From assembly GCA_023228705.1 (NCBI GenBank), contig JALOAS010000005.1, forward strand, positions 1 to 62,955: 62,955 bases of DNA, given 5' to 3'. Position 1 is the first letter of the stretch, and every line of letters begins with the position of its first letter. The notes under the pieces are model-generated. The model was given only the letters and a program-made list of their open reading frames with translations. It was not told where the DNA came from and made no database searches. A program made the position numbers and the translations under genes. This stretch comes from Ottowia sp. GTDB lineage: Bacteria; Pseudomonadota; Gammaproteobacteria; Burkholderiales; Burkholderiaceae_C. Positions 27,559 to 35,502 of the stretch are shown here, one piece after another.

Positions 27559-27869
27559 GGCCGCCAGCGGCGTGCCGGCCGGGCCCGGGCCCGCCCGATC
27601 ACCTGCCCTGCCGCCAGGCGACGTACAACCATCTGTCGAACTGGCATTGCGTCTGGCAAGGCGCTTGGAGCATGGGCTGTGAGAGTTTGCAGTTTTGAGA
27701 TACCGTCAAAAGTATCGACAGATTTCCCCGAGCCACAGGGTGGCTCACCCATCAACTTCGACGATTGCTTGTGGCAGGTCGGTCAAGAGCGATACCAACA
27801 TCTGTCCAATCCCCTCGGGCGGCGTCGACAGCCGCGCGCATCATGCTTGGAACTTCGCCTGCGATGTTG
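27559..27869. other. Gene-free stretch, nothing recognised
   Basis: The 311 bp between the convergent moaA and the membrane-protein gene is less GC-rich than its surroundings. It holds short open frames on both strands, none with a ribosome binding site or a recognisable family. It may be remnant DNA. Confidence 0.4.
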
Positions 27870-28439
27870 TCATTGCGCCTGGCCCGGCACACGGGAGCCG
27901 CGGCCAAGGACCCCGAGGGCTACGAGGATGACGGCCGCCACCACGACGATCAGCAGCGTCAGATTCGGCAGATAGTAGGTCGAGTAGATCTCCCAGCCCA
28001 GACGCCGCAGCAACTGGCTTATTTCAGTGTAGTTGCCGATCAGATGCCCACCGAGTGTCCCGGTGATTCCCACGAGCACCACCCCGATACCGGCCAGCGC
28101 CGCCATGACCCACCGCGACAGGAGGCCATCCCAGATTGCCGTGCCGTGCAGATAGCGGATCACGGTCAGGAGCGCGTAAAAGGCAAGCGACCAGCTTGCC
28201 AGCAGCATGTGATTGCGCCCCATTGGGGTGGACGACAGCGTCTCCCATGGAAAGATCGCCAGGCCAAGCGCATAGGCAATGGCCCCGGAGATCAGGCCCA
28301 GGGTGAGAAACACGGGCAGCGCCCGGTCCATCGCCTGTCCTATGGGGCCGGAACTGAAGGCCCGGATCACGATCGCCAACGAAGACACCATCCACAGAGC
28401 AATGGGGAAGTGAATTGCCACAACATGATAGGCGGCCAT
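27870..28439 (-). CDS. DUF2231-like integral membrane protein
   Basis: 189-residue protein with about five hydrophobic helices. It opens with AYHVVAIHFPIALWM, the HFPIAL pattern of DUF2231-type membrane proteins. Histidines in the first helix and in GRNHML and GGHLIG could be heme ligands; this is inference. GGAG lies 7 nt before ATG 28439. It starts 2 bp after the upstream heme-domain gene, so the two are one operon. The likely role is a membrane electron-transfer partner for that protein. Confidence 0.65.
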   Translation of the reverse strand: MAAYHVVAIHFPIALWMVSSLAIVIRAFSSGPIGQAMDRALPVFLTLGLISGAIAYALGLAIFPWETLSSTPMGRNHMLLASWSLAFYALLTVIRYLHGTAIWDGLLSRWVMAALAGIGVVLVGITGTLGGHLIGNYTEISQLLRRLGWEIYSTYYLPNLTLLIVVVAAVILVALGVLGRGSRVPGQAQ

Positions 28440-28441
28440 TT

Positions 28442-29815
28442 TCAGGCTCCTTTCCGTGAAGAAATCGTTGCATTCAGGGCAACACCAAAGGCGCCGATCA
28501 GGAGCAGCCCGGCCAGAAGCGTGAACAGCCACTGACGGCGGATGGCATCGCGAAACTCGACCTCGACGCCGTAGACCGCCAATTGTTCGGGAGTATGGCG
28601 CGATTTGACGGGGATTCCGGCTGCAATGGCCCCGGCCCCGGCGTGGCGCGCGCTGTTGAGCATGGGCCACGTCACCTGGCCCGGGTAGAACAGGGTCACG
28701 TTGCTCCAGGCGTCGCCCCATGTCGGGGCACCGCCGGTGAACCGCGACGCGTTGATGTCAGCTTCGTGTGCCAGGCCCAGCCTGTACGGCAGCGAGACGT
28801 AATGCCAGCGTCCGCCCGTGGCATTGCGATGAATGGCAAAGGCCACGTCGTAGACGCGATGGTCTTGCAGGATCTTGTCGTCCTGCGGATTCCCGGTATC
28901 GAGCGCCCGCGACAACGTGACGTCCCAGTAGCCATCGGCCCAGCGCCCCTGGCCGACGACGCGGATGTCGCTGCGCGACCCGGTTGCCGGGCGCAGGATG
29001 CGGCGCGGCAGGACGTCGCCGTTCTGCCAACCGGCATCCGGATCGAAGGGGGCGGCCTCGTCCTCGATCAGCGCGTAGGCCTGGTCCTGCGAGATCCGGC
29101 CTGCGGCCACGTCATCCCAATTCAACGCCTTGTATCCGGCCGAGGCCATGTTGAACATCACCCGGGGCTGCTCCAGGTCCTTGTCCCAGTTTGTTGCGTA
29201 GCTCGACGATCCCGCATCGCCGTCGCGTCCCGTGCCGACGTGCTGGTCGTCAGCCTCGCCGACCGGGTTGGACCGGGCCGCACGCCAATGCCACAGGTCA
29301 AGGAAATAGCCCGCCTCGCGCTTGCTCAGCAGCTCGCTTTCCGAAGCCATGTCATCCCATTGCCCCAGCCGGTTCCGGGTCAGCGGCAGGTACTTGGTCA
29401 CTTCTTCGGGGGCTTCGTCGGTCAACCCCGCCAGGCCGTCGCCGACGGTGATGTAGCCGCCGTAGCGCGAGAAATCGGGTACGCTGCCGTCGTCCAGCAT
29501 CATGGCCACGCGATCCTCGTGCATCCCGAACGGGTTGGGCCCGGGCATCTCGCGGCCCTCGACGACCCAGGTGCCGTCCTGGTAACGCAGGACGTCGTGG
29601 AATATGCCGGGACGCTCTGCGGGCCAGCGATAGCGGATGAATATCGCCGTATCGTCGTAGGCGGCCTGCACCTGCAGCGGCACGGTCAGTTGTTCGGGGA
29701 CGCTGATGTTGCGAGCCGGGTCGTCCCGGACGACGCCGGTACCATGTGTGACCCACGAATACAGCAAAACACCAGAGAACAACCCGACAGCAGTCAGCAG
29801 CTTGATGGTGGACAC
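28442..29815 (-). CDS. Ethylbenzene-dehydrogenase-type heme-binding domain protein, membrane-anchored
   Basis: 457-residue protein with an N-terminal signal/anchor helix (LLTAVGLFSGVLLYSWV), a large extracytoplasmic beta-rich domain, and a C-terminal membrane helix (WLFTLLAGLLLIGAFGVAL). The central part resembles the EB_dh heme domain found in gamma subunits of DMSO-reductase-family enzymes, for example ARSNPVGEADDQHVG and GYWDVTLSRALDTG. The start is GTG 29815, preceded by a GGGGGA tract at proper distance. No catalytic molybdenum subunit is nearby. An FNR-like box lies upstream. Likely function is periplasmic b-type heme electron transfer; partners unknown. Confidence 0.68.
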   Translation of the reverse strand: MSTIKLLTAVGLFSGVLLYSWVTHGTGVVRDDPARNISVPEQLTVPLQVQAAYDDTAIFIRYRWPAERPGIFHDVLRYQDGTWVVEGREMPGPNPFGMHEDRVAMMLDDGSVPDFSRYGGYITVGDGLAGLTDEAPEEVTKYLPLTRNRLGQWDDMASESELLSKREAGYFLDLWHWRAARSNPVGEADDQHVGTGRDGDAGSSSYATNWDKDLEQPRVMFNMASAGYKALNWDDVAAGRISQDQAYALIEDEAAPFDPDAGWQNGDVLPRRILRPATGSRSDIRVVGQGRWADGYWDVTLSRALDTGNPQDDKILQDHRVYDVAFAIHRNATGGRWHYVSLPYRLGLAHEADINASRFTGGAPTWGDAWSNVTLFYPGQVTWPMLNSARHAGAGAIAAGIPVKSRHTPEQLAVYGVEVEFRDAIRRQWLFTLLAGLLLIGAFGVALNATISSRKGA

Positions 29816-29874
29816 TCGTCCCCCCTTTTTACGGCCAAGGTCAATGCACCGTAGCACGACTCAATTTGAATGCC

Positions 29875-29888
29875 TTGATCCAGGTCAA
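29875..29888 (-). promoter_or_regulatory. FNR/ANR-like box upstream of the heme-protein operon
   Basis: TTGATCCAGGTCAA matches the palindrome TTGAT-N4-ATCAA at 9 of 10 conserved positions. It lies about 60 bp before the GTG start at 29815 on the minus strand. This suggests activation under low oxygen. Confidence 0.6.
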
Positions 29889-30221
29889 GCAAACCCTGTT
29901 TTGCCGTCTGATCGAGCTTGACGGTTCCCACAACACAGGCGGCGTCATGCGGCGCGGTCAGCCCTGCATTTTGCGAGAGATCGACGGCACCAATATCACC
30001 ATCGCGCAGGCCAGGGCGATCATCGCCTGACGCCTGACATATGGGCCAGGATCAGGAAGACCACGGCCGCATCAGGCCGGGAATCCTGTTTGGGTTTTCA
30101 CACGGTCTGGGCCGGCTTTTACGCCGCCGTTGACAGCCGGACAGCTTCAATGCCCGACCTTTATCAAGCCCGGCACTTTCCTGCGAGGATTTCGCAGGCG
30201 GGCGCTTGTCTCGGGCAGAAG
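29889..30221. other. Gene-free stretch with a possible decayed reading frame
   Basis: No convincing gene. On the plus strand, from about 29900 to 30030, an open stretch reads like coding sequence (ELDGSHNTGGVMRRGQ, then REIDGTNITIAQARAIIA and a stop) but has no start signal or known family. It may be the tail of a lost gene. Confidence 0.35.
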
Positions 30222-30515
30222 TCACCCAATCACCGCATCATAGAAGACGGGCAGCGGATTTCCGTCCAAGAGAGGCTGCACGCGTTTTCGCAGCTCTGCC
30301 TGGGTCTCGCTCGTATGCATCGCCATGAAGGTCTCATGGCTCTCATGCTCGACCAGGGCGGCATAGTTGCCTCCCTCCTCGCGGGGCTGCAACAGGATCC
30401 GACGGATAAATCCGGGGTGAGACGCATAGGCACGATTTGAATCGGCAAACCACCGGCGGAACTCGGCGTCCTTTCCATCCTTGACCTTCGGAAACTGTAC
30501 GAAGTTGACGAACAT
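30222..30515 (-). CDS. Antibiotic biosynthesis monooxygenase (ABM) domain protein
   Basis: 97-residue single-domain protein of the ABM dimeric ferredoxin-like fold. It opens MFVNFVQFPKVKDGKDAEF, continues HPGFIRRILLQP, and has the family-like ESHETFMAMHTSET helix. Members act as small cofactor-free oxygenases or heme-degrading enzymes; nothing here fixes the substrate. GGAG lies 8 nt before ATG 30515. It stands alone. Confidence 0.75.
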   Translation of the reverse strand: MFVNFVQFPKVKDGKDAEFRRWFADSNRAYASHPGFIRRILLQPREEGGNYAALVEHESHETFMAMHTSETQAELRKRVQPLLDGNPLPVFYDAVIG

Positions 30516-30661
30516 ATCTCACACTCCACTCATGGCGCATTCAACCAAATCGTCCGGATAAGACCCTCAGCCGTGAGATGTCGCCATACCCCTCATGCGA
30601 AATGAATTTCATCGCAATGCAGGGCTTGTCCGTGTATCCACGCTGACCCGGCGTTTTGCGC

Positions 30662-31846
30662 TCACACGGCTTCGAGCGCCAGCGCAATGCCCTGGCCGCC
30701 GCCGATGCAAAGCGTGACGATCCCGCGCTTGCAGCTGTCGCGCTGCATCGAATGCAGCAGCCGCGTGGTCAGCACCGCACCGGTGGCGCCGATCGGGTGG
30801 CCGTGCGCGATGGCGCCACCTTCGACGTTCACGATGTCTTCGGCAAAGCCGATTTCCTGCAGGCAGGCCAGCGCGATCACCGCGAAGGCCTCGTTGATCT
30901 CGACCCGGTCGACCTGGGCCGCGGTCCATCCCGCTCGCGCCAGGGCCTGGCGCACGGCGGGCACCGGGCCCAGCCCGAACATTCCGGGCTCCACCGCGCC
31001 TATGCCATAGCTGACCAGGCGCGCCATCGGCGTGAGGCCATTTTTCTCGGCCCAGCCGCGCTCGGCCACGATCATGGCCGCCGCCCCCGTGTTCAGCCCG
31101 GGCGCGTTCCCGGCGGTAATGGTGCCATCCTTGCGGAATGCGGGCCTGAGCTTGGCCAGCGACTCGGCCGTGGTTTGCGGACGGTTGTGCTCGTCCTTGG
31201 CAAACACCACGGGGCCCTTGCGACCAGGTATTTCCACGGGCGTGATCTCGGCGTCAAAGCTGCCGGCCGCCTGGGCCGCGCTGAAACGCTGCTGCGAGCG
31301 CAGCGCCCAGCGATCCTGATCCTCGCGGCTGATGCCGGTCTTGCGCACCAGGTCTTCCGTGTGCCAGCCGGAATGCTCGCCGCTGAAGGCGTCGTTCAGG
31401 CCGTCGTAGAGCATGCTGTCGACCATGGTCACGTCGCCCATGCGCGCACCCCAGCGCCCCTGCGCCAACAGGTACGGGGCGCGGTCCATGTTTTCCATGC
31501 CGCCGGCAACTGCGCAGTGGGTCATGCCGGCCCAGATTTCCAGCGCGGCGCTGGCCACTGCCTGGGCGCCCGATCCACAGACGCGATTGACGGTCAGCGC
31601 GGGCACCTCGACGGGCAGCTTGGCGCCAATGCCAGCCTGGCGTGCCGGGTTCATCTTCACGCCCGCCTGGATGACGTTGCCCATGATGATTTGCTCTACC
31701 TTCTCGTCTCCCAGGCCGGAACGCTTCAGGCTCTCGCGGATCACGGTGGCGCCAAGCGTCGGCGCCGCAACGTCCTTCAGCGTTCCGCCGTACGTGCCGA
31801 TGGCCGTACGCACCGGGTTGCAGATGACGACTTCAGGTTGGCTCAT
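30662..31846 (-). CDS. Acetyl-CoA C-acyltransferase (thiolase)
   Basis: 394-residue biosynthetic/degradative thiolase. The acyl-accepting cysteine is in NRVCGSGAQAV, the second motif is NEAFAVIAL, the catalytic His is in HGHPIGATGA and the C-terminal Cys is in TLCIGGGQGIAL. The reading frame extends nine codons further up, but ATG 31846 has AAGGAG 7 nt upstream and is chosen. Two palindromes lie in the upstream region. Acetoacetyl-CoA thiolase (phaA/atoB) or a branched-chain degradation thiolase are both possible. Confidence 0.93.
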   Translation of the reverse strand: MSQPEVVICNPVRTAIGTYGGTLKDVAAPTLGATVIRESLKRSGLGDEKVEQIIMGNVIQAGVKMNPARQAGIGAKLPVEVPALTVNRVCGSGAQAVASAALEIWAGMTHCAVAGGMENMDRAPYLLAQGRWGARMGDVTMVDSMLYDGLNDAFSGEHSGWHTEDLVRKTGISREDQDRWALRSQQRFSAAQAAGSFDAEITPVEIPGRKGPVVFAKDEHNRPQTTAESLAKLRPAFRKDGTITAGNAPGLNTGAAAMIVAERGWAEKNGLTPMARLVSYGIGAVEPGMFGLGPVPAVRQALARAGWTAAQVDRVEINEAFAVIALACLQEIGFAEDIVNVEGGAIAHGHPIGATGAVLTTRLLHSMQRDSCKRGIVTLCIGGGQGIALALEAV

Positions 31847-31865
31847 GGTCTTACTCCTTGCAATG

Positions 31866-31920
31866 GCATTCAAACATTGAATGCTGACTGAGGGTCATAA
31901 TACCTCTTGCTTGGCAAGCA
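31866..31920 (-). promoter_or_regulatory. Candidate operators and -10 of the thiolase gene
   Basis: The perfect palindrome GCATTCAAACATTGAATGC (31866-31884) lies between the gene and a -10-like TATTAT (minus strand, 31897-31902). A second palindrome, TGCTTGGCAAGCA (31908-31920), falls where the -10/-35 spacer should be; the -35 itself is poor. The first could bind a repressor. The second has the position of a MerR-family activator site. No regulator gene is adjacent. Confidence 0.5.
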
Positions 31921-31935
31921 TTGCTCGCGCACCGG

Positions 31936-32255
31936 ATGACAAATGATCTCGGCCCTTGCGGGCCCTGGATGAAAGCCACCTTTGGCGGCTCATGATGAAT
32001 CATGGCAGCGCAGCCCCTGGAGCGGCGCCCTCGCCGCGATTGCGCCGCAAAATAACCATCGGGTCGCATCTGCCACCCCATCGGCCAGGGGGCTGGCCTC
32101 CACAAAAAGACCGTTGGCCGTCCAGCGTCCAGCGGGTAAGCCGTCCATCGTATGCCCCACCAGACACCACGCTCAACGCTCAACCTGTCCGGATGACCGA
32201 TGACCCCGGCCCTTGCGGGCCTTTGATGAAAGCCGCTTACAGCGGCTCATGACGA
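31936..32255. repeat. Dispersed repeats: two hairpin units (type B) around heptamer-like sequence
   Basis: Two copies of a unit made of an ATGAC...GATGA motif, the hairpin GGCCCTTGCGGGCC or close variant, and a second hairpin GAAAGCCGC...GCGGCTCAT lie at 31936-31994 and 32192-32255. Between them is a CCATCGGCCAGGGGGCTGGCC palindrome-like stretch and heptamer-related sequence (ACGCTCAACGCTCAACC). This occupies the gap between the thiolase and the arsenite pump. Confidence 0.65.
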
Positions 32256-32312
32256 ATCATGGCAGCGCAGCCGCAGTCATTGCCGCCGCGCAGCGGCGAG
32301 ATCATCCGTCAT
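32256..32312. repeat. Dispersed 57-bp hairpin repeat (type A), copy 1
   Basis: Begins ATCATGGCAGCGCAGCCGC, continues with GTCATTGCCGCCGCGCAGCG, and ends GATCATCCGTCAT (32300-32312). Relatives lie at 39028-39079, 46287-46338, 46988-47044 and 52200-52256. Both GC-rich blocks can fold into stems. Confidence 0.75.
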
Positions 32313-32330
32313 TCTTGCCGCGCATCGTTG

Positions 32331-33431
32331 CTAATCGGGCAATACCTTGCCTCCAGCCTCTTGCGCCGGCGGGAAGTGGCCACGGGTGGCGTTGGCGATG
32401 CGCACCAGCGCCAGCATGACCGGCACCTCCACCAGCACGCCCACCACCGTTGCCAGCGCCGCGCCGGACTGCAGCCCGAACAGGGCGATGGCGGCCGCCA
32501 CGGCCAGCTCGAAGAAGTTGCTGGCGCCGATCATTGCCCCGGGCGCGGCAACGCTGTGGGGCACTCGCCACGCCTTGGCCCAGCCGTAGGCGATGAAGAA
32601 GATCAGGAAGGTCTGGAGAATCAGCGGGATGGCGATCAGCACGATATGCAGCGGGTTGGCGATGATCACATCGCCCTGGAAGGCGAACAGCAGCACCAGG
32701 GTGATGATCAGGCCGGTCGGGGTGACGGGCGCCAGGCGCTTCATGAAGACGCTGTCGAACCACTCGGCGCCGCGCCGCCTGATGACGGCCTGGCGGGTCA
32801 GGTAGCCGGCAGCCAGCGGGATCACGATGTAGAGCACCACCGACAGCATGACCGTATCCCAGGGCACCTGGATGTTTGACACGCCGAGCAGAAAAACGAC
32901 GATGGGCGCGAAGGCGAACAGCATGATCAGGTCGTTGAGCGCCACCTGGACCAGGGTATAGGCGGCGTCGCCGCGGGTGAGGTAGCTCCACACGAAGACC
33001 ATGGCGGTGCAGGGTGCTGCGCCCAGCAGGATGGCCCCGGCCAGGTATTCGCTGGCTCGTTCGGCAGGAATCAGCGGCGCGAACACCACGGTCAGAAAGA
33101 ACCAGGCGATGGCGAACATGGTGAAGGGCTTGATCAGCCAGTTCACCGCCGTGGTGATGATCAGCCCCCTGGGCTGACGACCAACGCCGAGGACCGAGGT
33201 GAAATCGATCTGCACCATCATGGGAAAGATCATCGCCCAGATCAGCACCGCCACCGGGATCGACACCTGGGCATACTCGAAGCGCGACAGGGTCTCGGGG
33301 ATGATCGGCGCGAACTGGCCGAGCAGCACGCCGGCGAGGATGGCCAGGGCGACCCAGAGCGACAGGAAACGCTCGAACCGCCCCATGCCTTCGGAGGTGT
33401 CGGGGGTCTGGGCAGTCGATTGGGTATGCAT
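32331..33431 (-). CDS. acr3: ACR3-family arsenite efflux transporter
   Basis: 366-residue inner-membrane carrier with ten predicted helices, of the Acr3/BASS superfamily. Family landmarks are FPMMVQIDF in helix 2, the conserved cysteine region LGAAPCTAMVFVWS, and the late block PGAMIGASNFFELAVA. It exports arsenite. GGAG sits 8 nt before ATG 33431. It follows a truncated arsR on the same strand, so expression may be unregulated or from a chance promoter. Sequence character is Pseudomonas-like in my reading, which with the flanking repeat and insertion remnant suggests horizontal acquisition. Confidence 0.92.
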   Translation of the reverse strand: MHTQSTAQTPDTSEGMGRFERFLSLWVALAILAGVLLGQFAPIIPETLSRFEYAQVSIPVAVLIWAMIFPMMVQIDFTSVLGVGRQPRGLIITTAVNWLIKPFTMFAIAWFFLTVVFAPLIPAERASEYLAGAILLGAAPCTAMVFVWSYLTRGDAAYTLVQVALNDLIMLFAFAPIVVFLLGVSNIQVPWDTVMLSVVLYIVIPLAAGYLTRQAVIRRRGAEWFDSVFMKRLAPVTPTGLIITLVLLFAFQGDVIIANPLHIVLIAIPLILQTFLIFFIAYGWAKAWRVPHSVAAPGAMIGASNFFELAVAAAIALFGLQSGAALATVVGVLVEVPVMLALVRIANATRGHFPPAQEAGGKVLPD

Positions 33432-33472
33432 CGGCGCTACTCCGGGTGGTGAATCAGCGGTTGCACGCTGCC

Positions 33473-33655
33473 TTATGCCTCGTTTGTCTGGGCGGGGCAG
33501 GCGGCCAGCGAGGAGATCAGCGGTTCGCAGGCCGGTGGATGCCCCGCACAGCAGTCGTTGACCAGGAAACGGTTCATCTCCTGCATGCGATTCAGGTTCG
33601 CCCGATAGATGATGGAGCGGCTCTGGCGGAGAAGAAGCTTGGCGCGGGCAAGCAC
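33473..33655 (-). pseudogene. Truncated arsR (ArsR-family repressor, C-terminal fragment)
   Basis: About 50 residues resemble the C-terminus of ArsR-family arsenic repressors: a SRSIIYRANLNRMQEMNRFL stretch, then NDCCAGHPPACEPL with its cysteine pair. The winged-helix DNA-binding part is missing; upstream sequence is unrelated and leads into an IS481-type remnant. It therefore cannot repress. The apparent start codon at 33655 is not a true gene start. Confidence 0.72.
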
Positions 33656-33739
33656 ATGTCGTTTCCCAACAGGTTGTTCACCCGAGCTGATGCAGGATGG
33701 CGATTGTTCCGATCAACCAACAGGCTCGGGAGACCTCAG

Positions 33740-34110
33740 GTGAACCTCCACAAAAATGCCAGATTGACGCCCAAAGGTCGGGCCCATCTGACCGGGCAGA
33801 TCAAGACCGCTGGCCTCACCTCCTGCGGCTGCAGCCGCAGGGGTGAGCAAGCGCGCCGCGCGCAAGTGGCAGCACCGCGCCACGACTGGCAGCTTGGCGT
33901 GAAGGTCGGCGCCGTCATGACTCACACAATGGCTCGGCCTACACGTTACAGCGCTTTGCCGGGCTGCGGCACAGGCTGGGCAGCAAGCACATTCGCGCCC
34001 GGCCGCATACGCTTCGCACCCATGGCAAGGCCGAGCGCTTCATCCAGACTGCTGGGCGTGTGGGCATACAAAATCCGCTACTCCTTACACCGCGCAGATT
34101 CTGAAACGTC
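33740..34110 (+). pseudogene. IS481-family transposase remnant
   Basis: From the GTG at 33740 the translation begins VNLHKNARLTPKGRAHL, the usual opening of IS481 transposases. After a break it resumes at about 33919 as DSHNGSAYTLQRFAGL and HTLRTHGKAERFIQTAG, the DDE-core DNGSAY and GKAERF motifs. A further shift gives VWAYKIRYS. So the middle (about 200 residues, including the first catalytic Asp) is deleted and at least one frameshift is present. It is inactive and lies between the truncated arsR and tRNA-Thr. Confidence 0.85.
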
Positions 34111-34130
34111 ACCCCGATGGGCACGTTTAT

Positions 34131-34206
34131 TGGTGCCGCCTGTCGGATTCGAACTGACGACCTACCGCTTACAAGGCGGTTGCTCTACCAACTGAGCTAA
34201 GGCGGC
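34131..34206 (-). tRNA. tRNA-Thr (anticodon TGT)
   Basis: 76-nt cloverleaf on the minus strand with the CCA end encoded. Acceptor stem GCCGCCT pairs with AGGCGGC; D-arm TAGCTCAGTTGGTAGAGCA; anticodon loop CTTGTAA giving TGT; T-arm GTTCGAATCC. The 3' end abuts the IS481 remnant. Confidence 0.97.
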
Positions 34207-34258
34207 AAGACCCGTGATTCTAACGGCTGCGGCGTGCGCTGCGCGCGGCACGGGCCGC

Positions 34259-34738
34259 CTACTTGATGCGCTTGAGCTTGCCGCGCCCTGGCCCCTTGGG
34301 TGGCTCTGGTGGCGGCGTGTCATCCTGCGGCGCGGGGCCGGGGCTGGACGGGACCAGCTTGATCGCGGGTGACCTGTCGTCTTCATCCAGCTCTTCGTCG
34401 TCCGCGTCGCGGGGCACATCGTGTGGGCCGCCAAAGGCCATGCCCTGGCCATTTTCACGCGCGTAGATGGCCATGACCCGATCCACGGGCACCATGATCT
34501 CGTGCGGTTTCCCGCCAAAGCGGGCGCTGAATTCTATCCAGTCGTTGCCCATCTTGAGGCCGCTGGTCGCGCTGGCGCTGACGTTCAGCACGATCTGCCC
34601 GTCCTGGACGTACTGCGTCGGCACCTGCACCGTGGCGTCGGCGAGGACGGCCAGGTAAGGCGTGAAGCCCTGGTCCGTGCACCATTCGTAGATGGCCCGG
34701 ATCAGGTAGGGTCGGGTGGAAACGTCGGGTTCACTCAT
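34259..34738 (-). CDS. sspB: ClpXP protease specificity-enhancing factor SspB
   Basis: 159-residue adaptor that delivers ssrA-tagged and other substrates to ClpXP. The N-terminal fold is typical (RPYLIRAIYEWCTDQGFTPY). Then comes an acidic, Pro-rich flexible linker, and the C-terminal GRGKLKRIK is the short tail that docks on ClpX. ATG 34738 is preferred to the adjacent in-frame TTG. It follows sspA on the same strand with about 34 bp between them, the usual pairing. Confidence 0.94.
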   Translation of the reverse strand: MSEPDVSTRPYLIRAIYEWCTDQGFTPYLAVLADATVQVPTQYVQDGQIVLNVSASATSGLKMGNDWIEFSARFGGKPHEIMVPVDRVMAIYARENGQGMAFGGPHDVPRDADDEELDEDDRSPAIKLVPSSPGPAPQDDTPPPEPPKGPGRGKLKRIK

Positions 34739-34772
34739 CAATGACAGGTTACCGGAAAGGCGCTGCCGCCGT

Positions 34773-35384
34773 CTACTTGCGCATGACCTTTTCAGACGGC
34801 GTCAGCGCCTCGATGTACGCCGGACGCGCAAAGACGCGCTCTGCGTACTTGAGCAGCGGCGCGGCGTTCTTGGACAGCTTGATGCCGTAGTAGTCCAGCC
34901 GCCACAGCAGCGGCGCCAGCGCCACGTCGAGCATGGAGAAATTCTCGCCCAGGATGTACTTGTTCTTGAGGAACACCGGCGCCATCTGCGTCAGCCGCTC
35001 ACGGATGTTGGTGCGTGCCGCCTCCATGGCCTTGGCATTGGTGCGGCCGGTGCGCTTCTCCAGCGTACCCACGTGGCTGAACAGCTCCTTTTCGAAGTTG
35101 AGCAGGAACAGCCGCACCCGCGCCCTGTCTATGGGGTCGCTGGGCATGAGCTGCGGGTGCGGGAAGCGCTCGTCTATGTACTCGTTGATGATGTTGGACT
35201 CGTACAGGATGAGGTCGCGCTCGACCAGGATGGGCACCTGGCCGTAGGGGTTCATGACGTCGATGTCCTCGGGCTTGTTGAACAGGTCCACATCCCGGAT
35301 CTCGAAATCCATCCCCTTCTCGAACAACACGAAGCGGCAGCGATGCGAGAACGGACAGGTCGTTCCGGAATACAGCACCATCAT
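34773..35384 (-). CDS. sspA: Stringent starvation protein A (GST-fold)
   Basis: 203-residue GST-like protein that binds RNA polymerase. The thioredoxin-like N-domain reads MVLYSGTTCPFSHRCRFVLFEKG. A YGQVPILVERDLILYES stretch and an all-helical C-domain follow. SspA lacks glutathione transferase activity in known cases. It lies downstream of the bc1 operon and upstream of sspB, an arrangement frequent in beta- and gammaproteobacteria. Confidence 0.94.
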   Translation of the reverse strand: MMVLYSGTTCPFSHRCRFVLFEKGMDFEIRDVDLFNKPEDIDVMNPYGQVPILVERDLILYESNIINEYIDERFPHPQLMPSDPIDRARVRLFLLNFEKELFSHVGTLEKRTGRTNAKAMEAARTNIRERLTQMAPVFLKNKYILGENFSMLDVALAPLLWRLDYYGIKLSKNAAPLLKYAERVFARPAYIEALTPSEKVMRK

Positions 35385-35502
35385 TTTGTTTTCAACTCCC
35401 TAAACCAAAAGAGTGGAACCATGCTCCCTGCACGCTCCACTCCAGACCAGTACAGGGCCGGGCTCGTGCCGGCCTTGGCTTGATGCAGCCCGATGATTCA
35501 GC

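Noticed and set aside
27543..27755. Small minus-strand frame after moaA
   Set aside because: No family, no start signal; overlaps the end of moaA.
32331..34206. Genomic island integrated at tRNA-Thr
   Set aside because: No integrase and no direct repeat of the tRNA 3' end was found; only an IS481-type remnant touches the tRNA.
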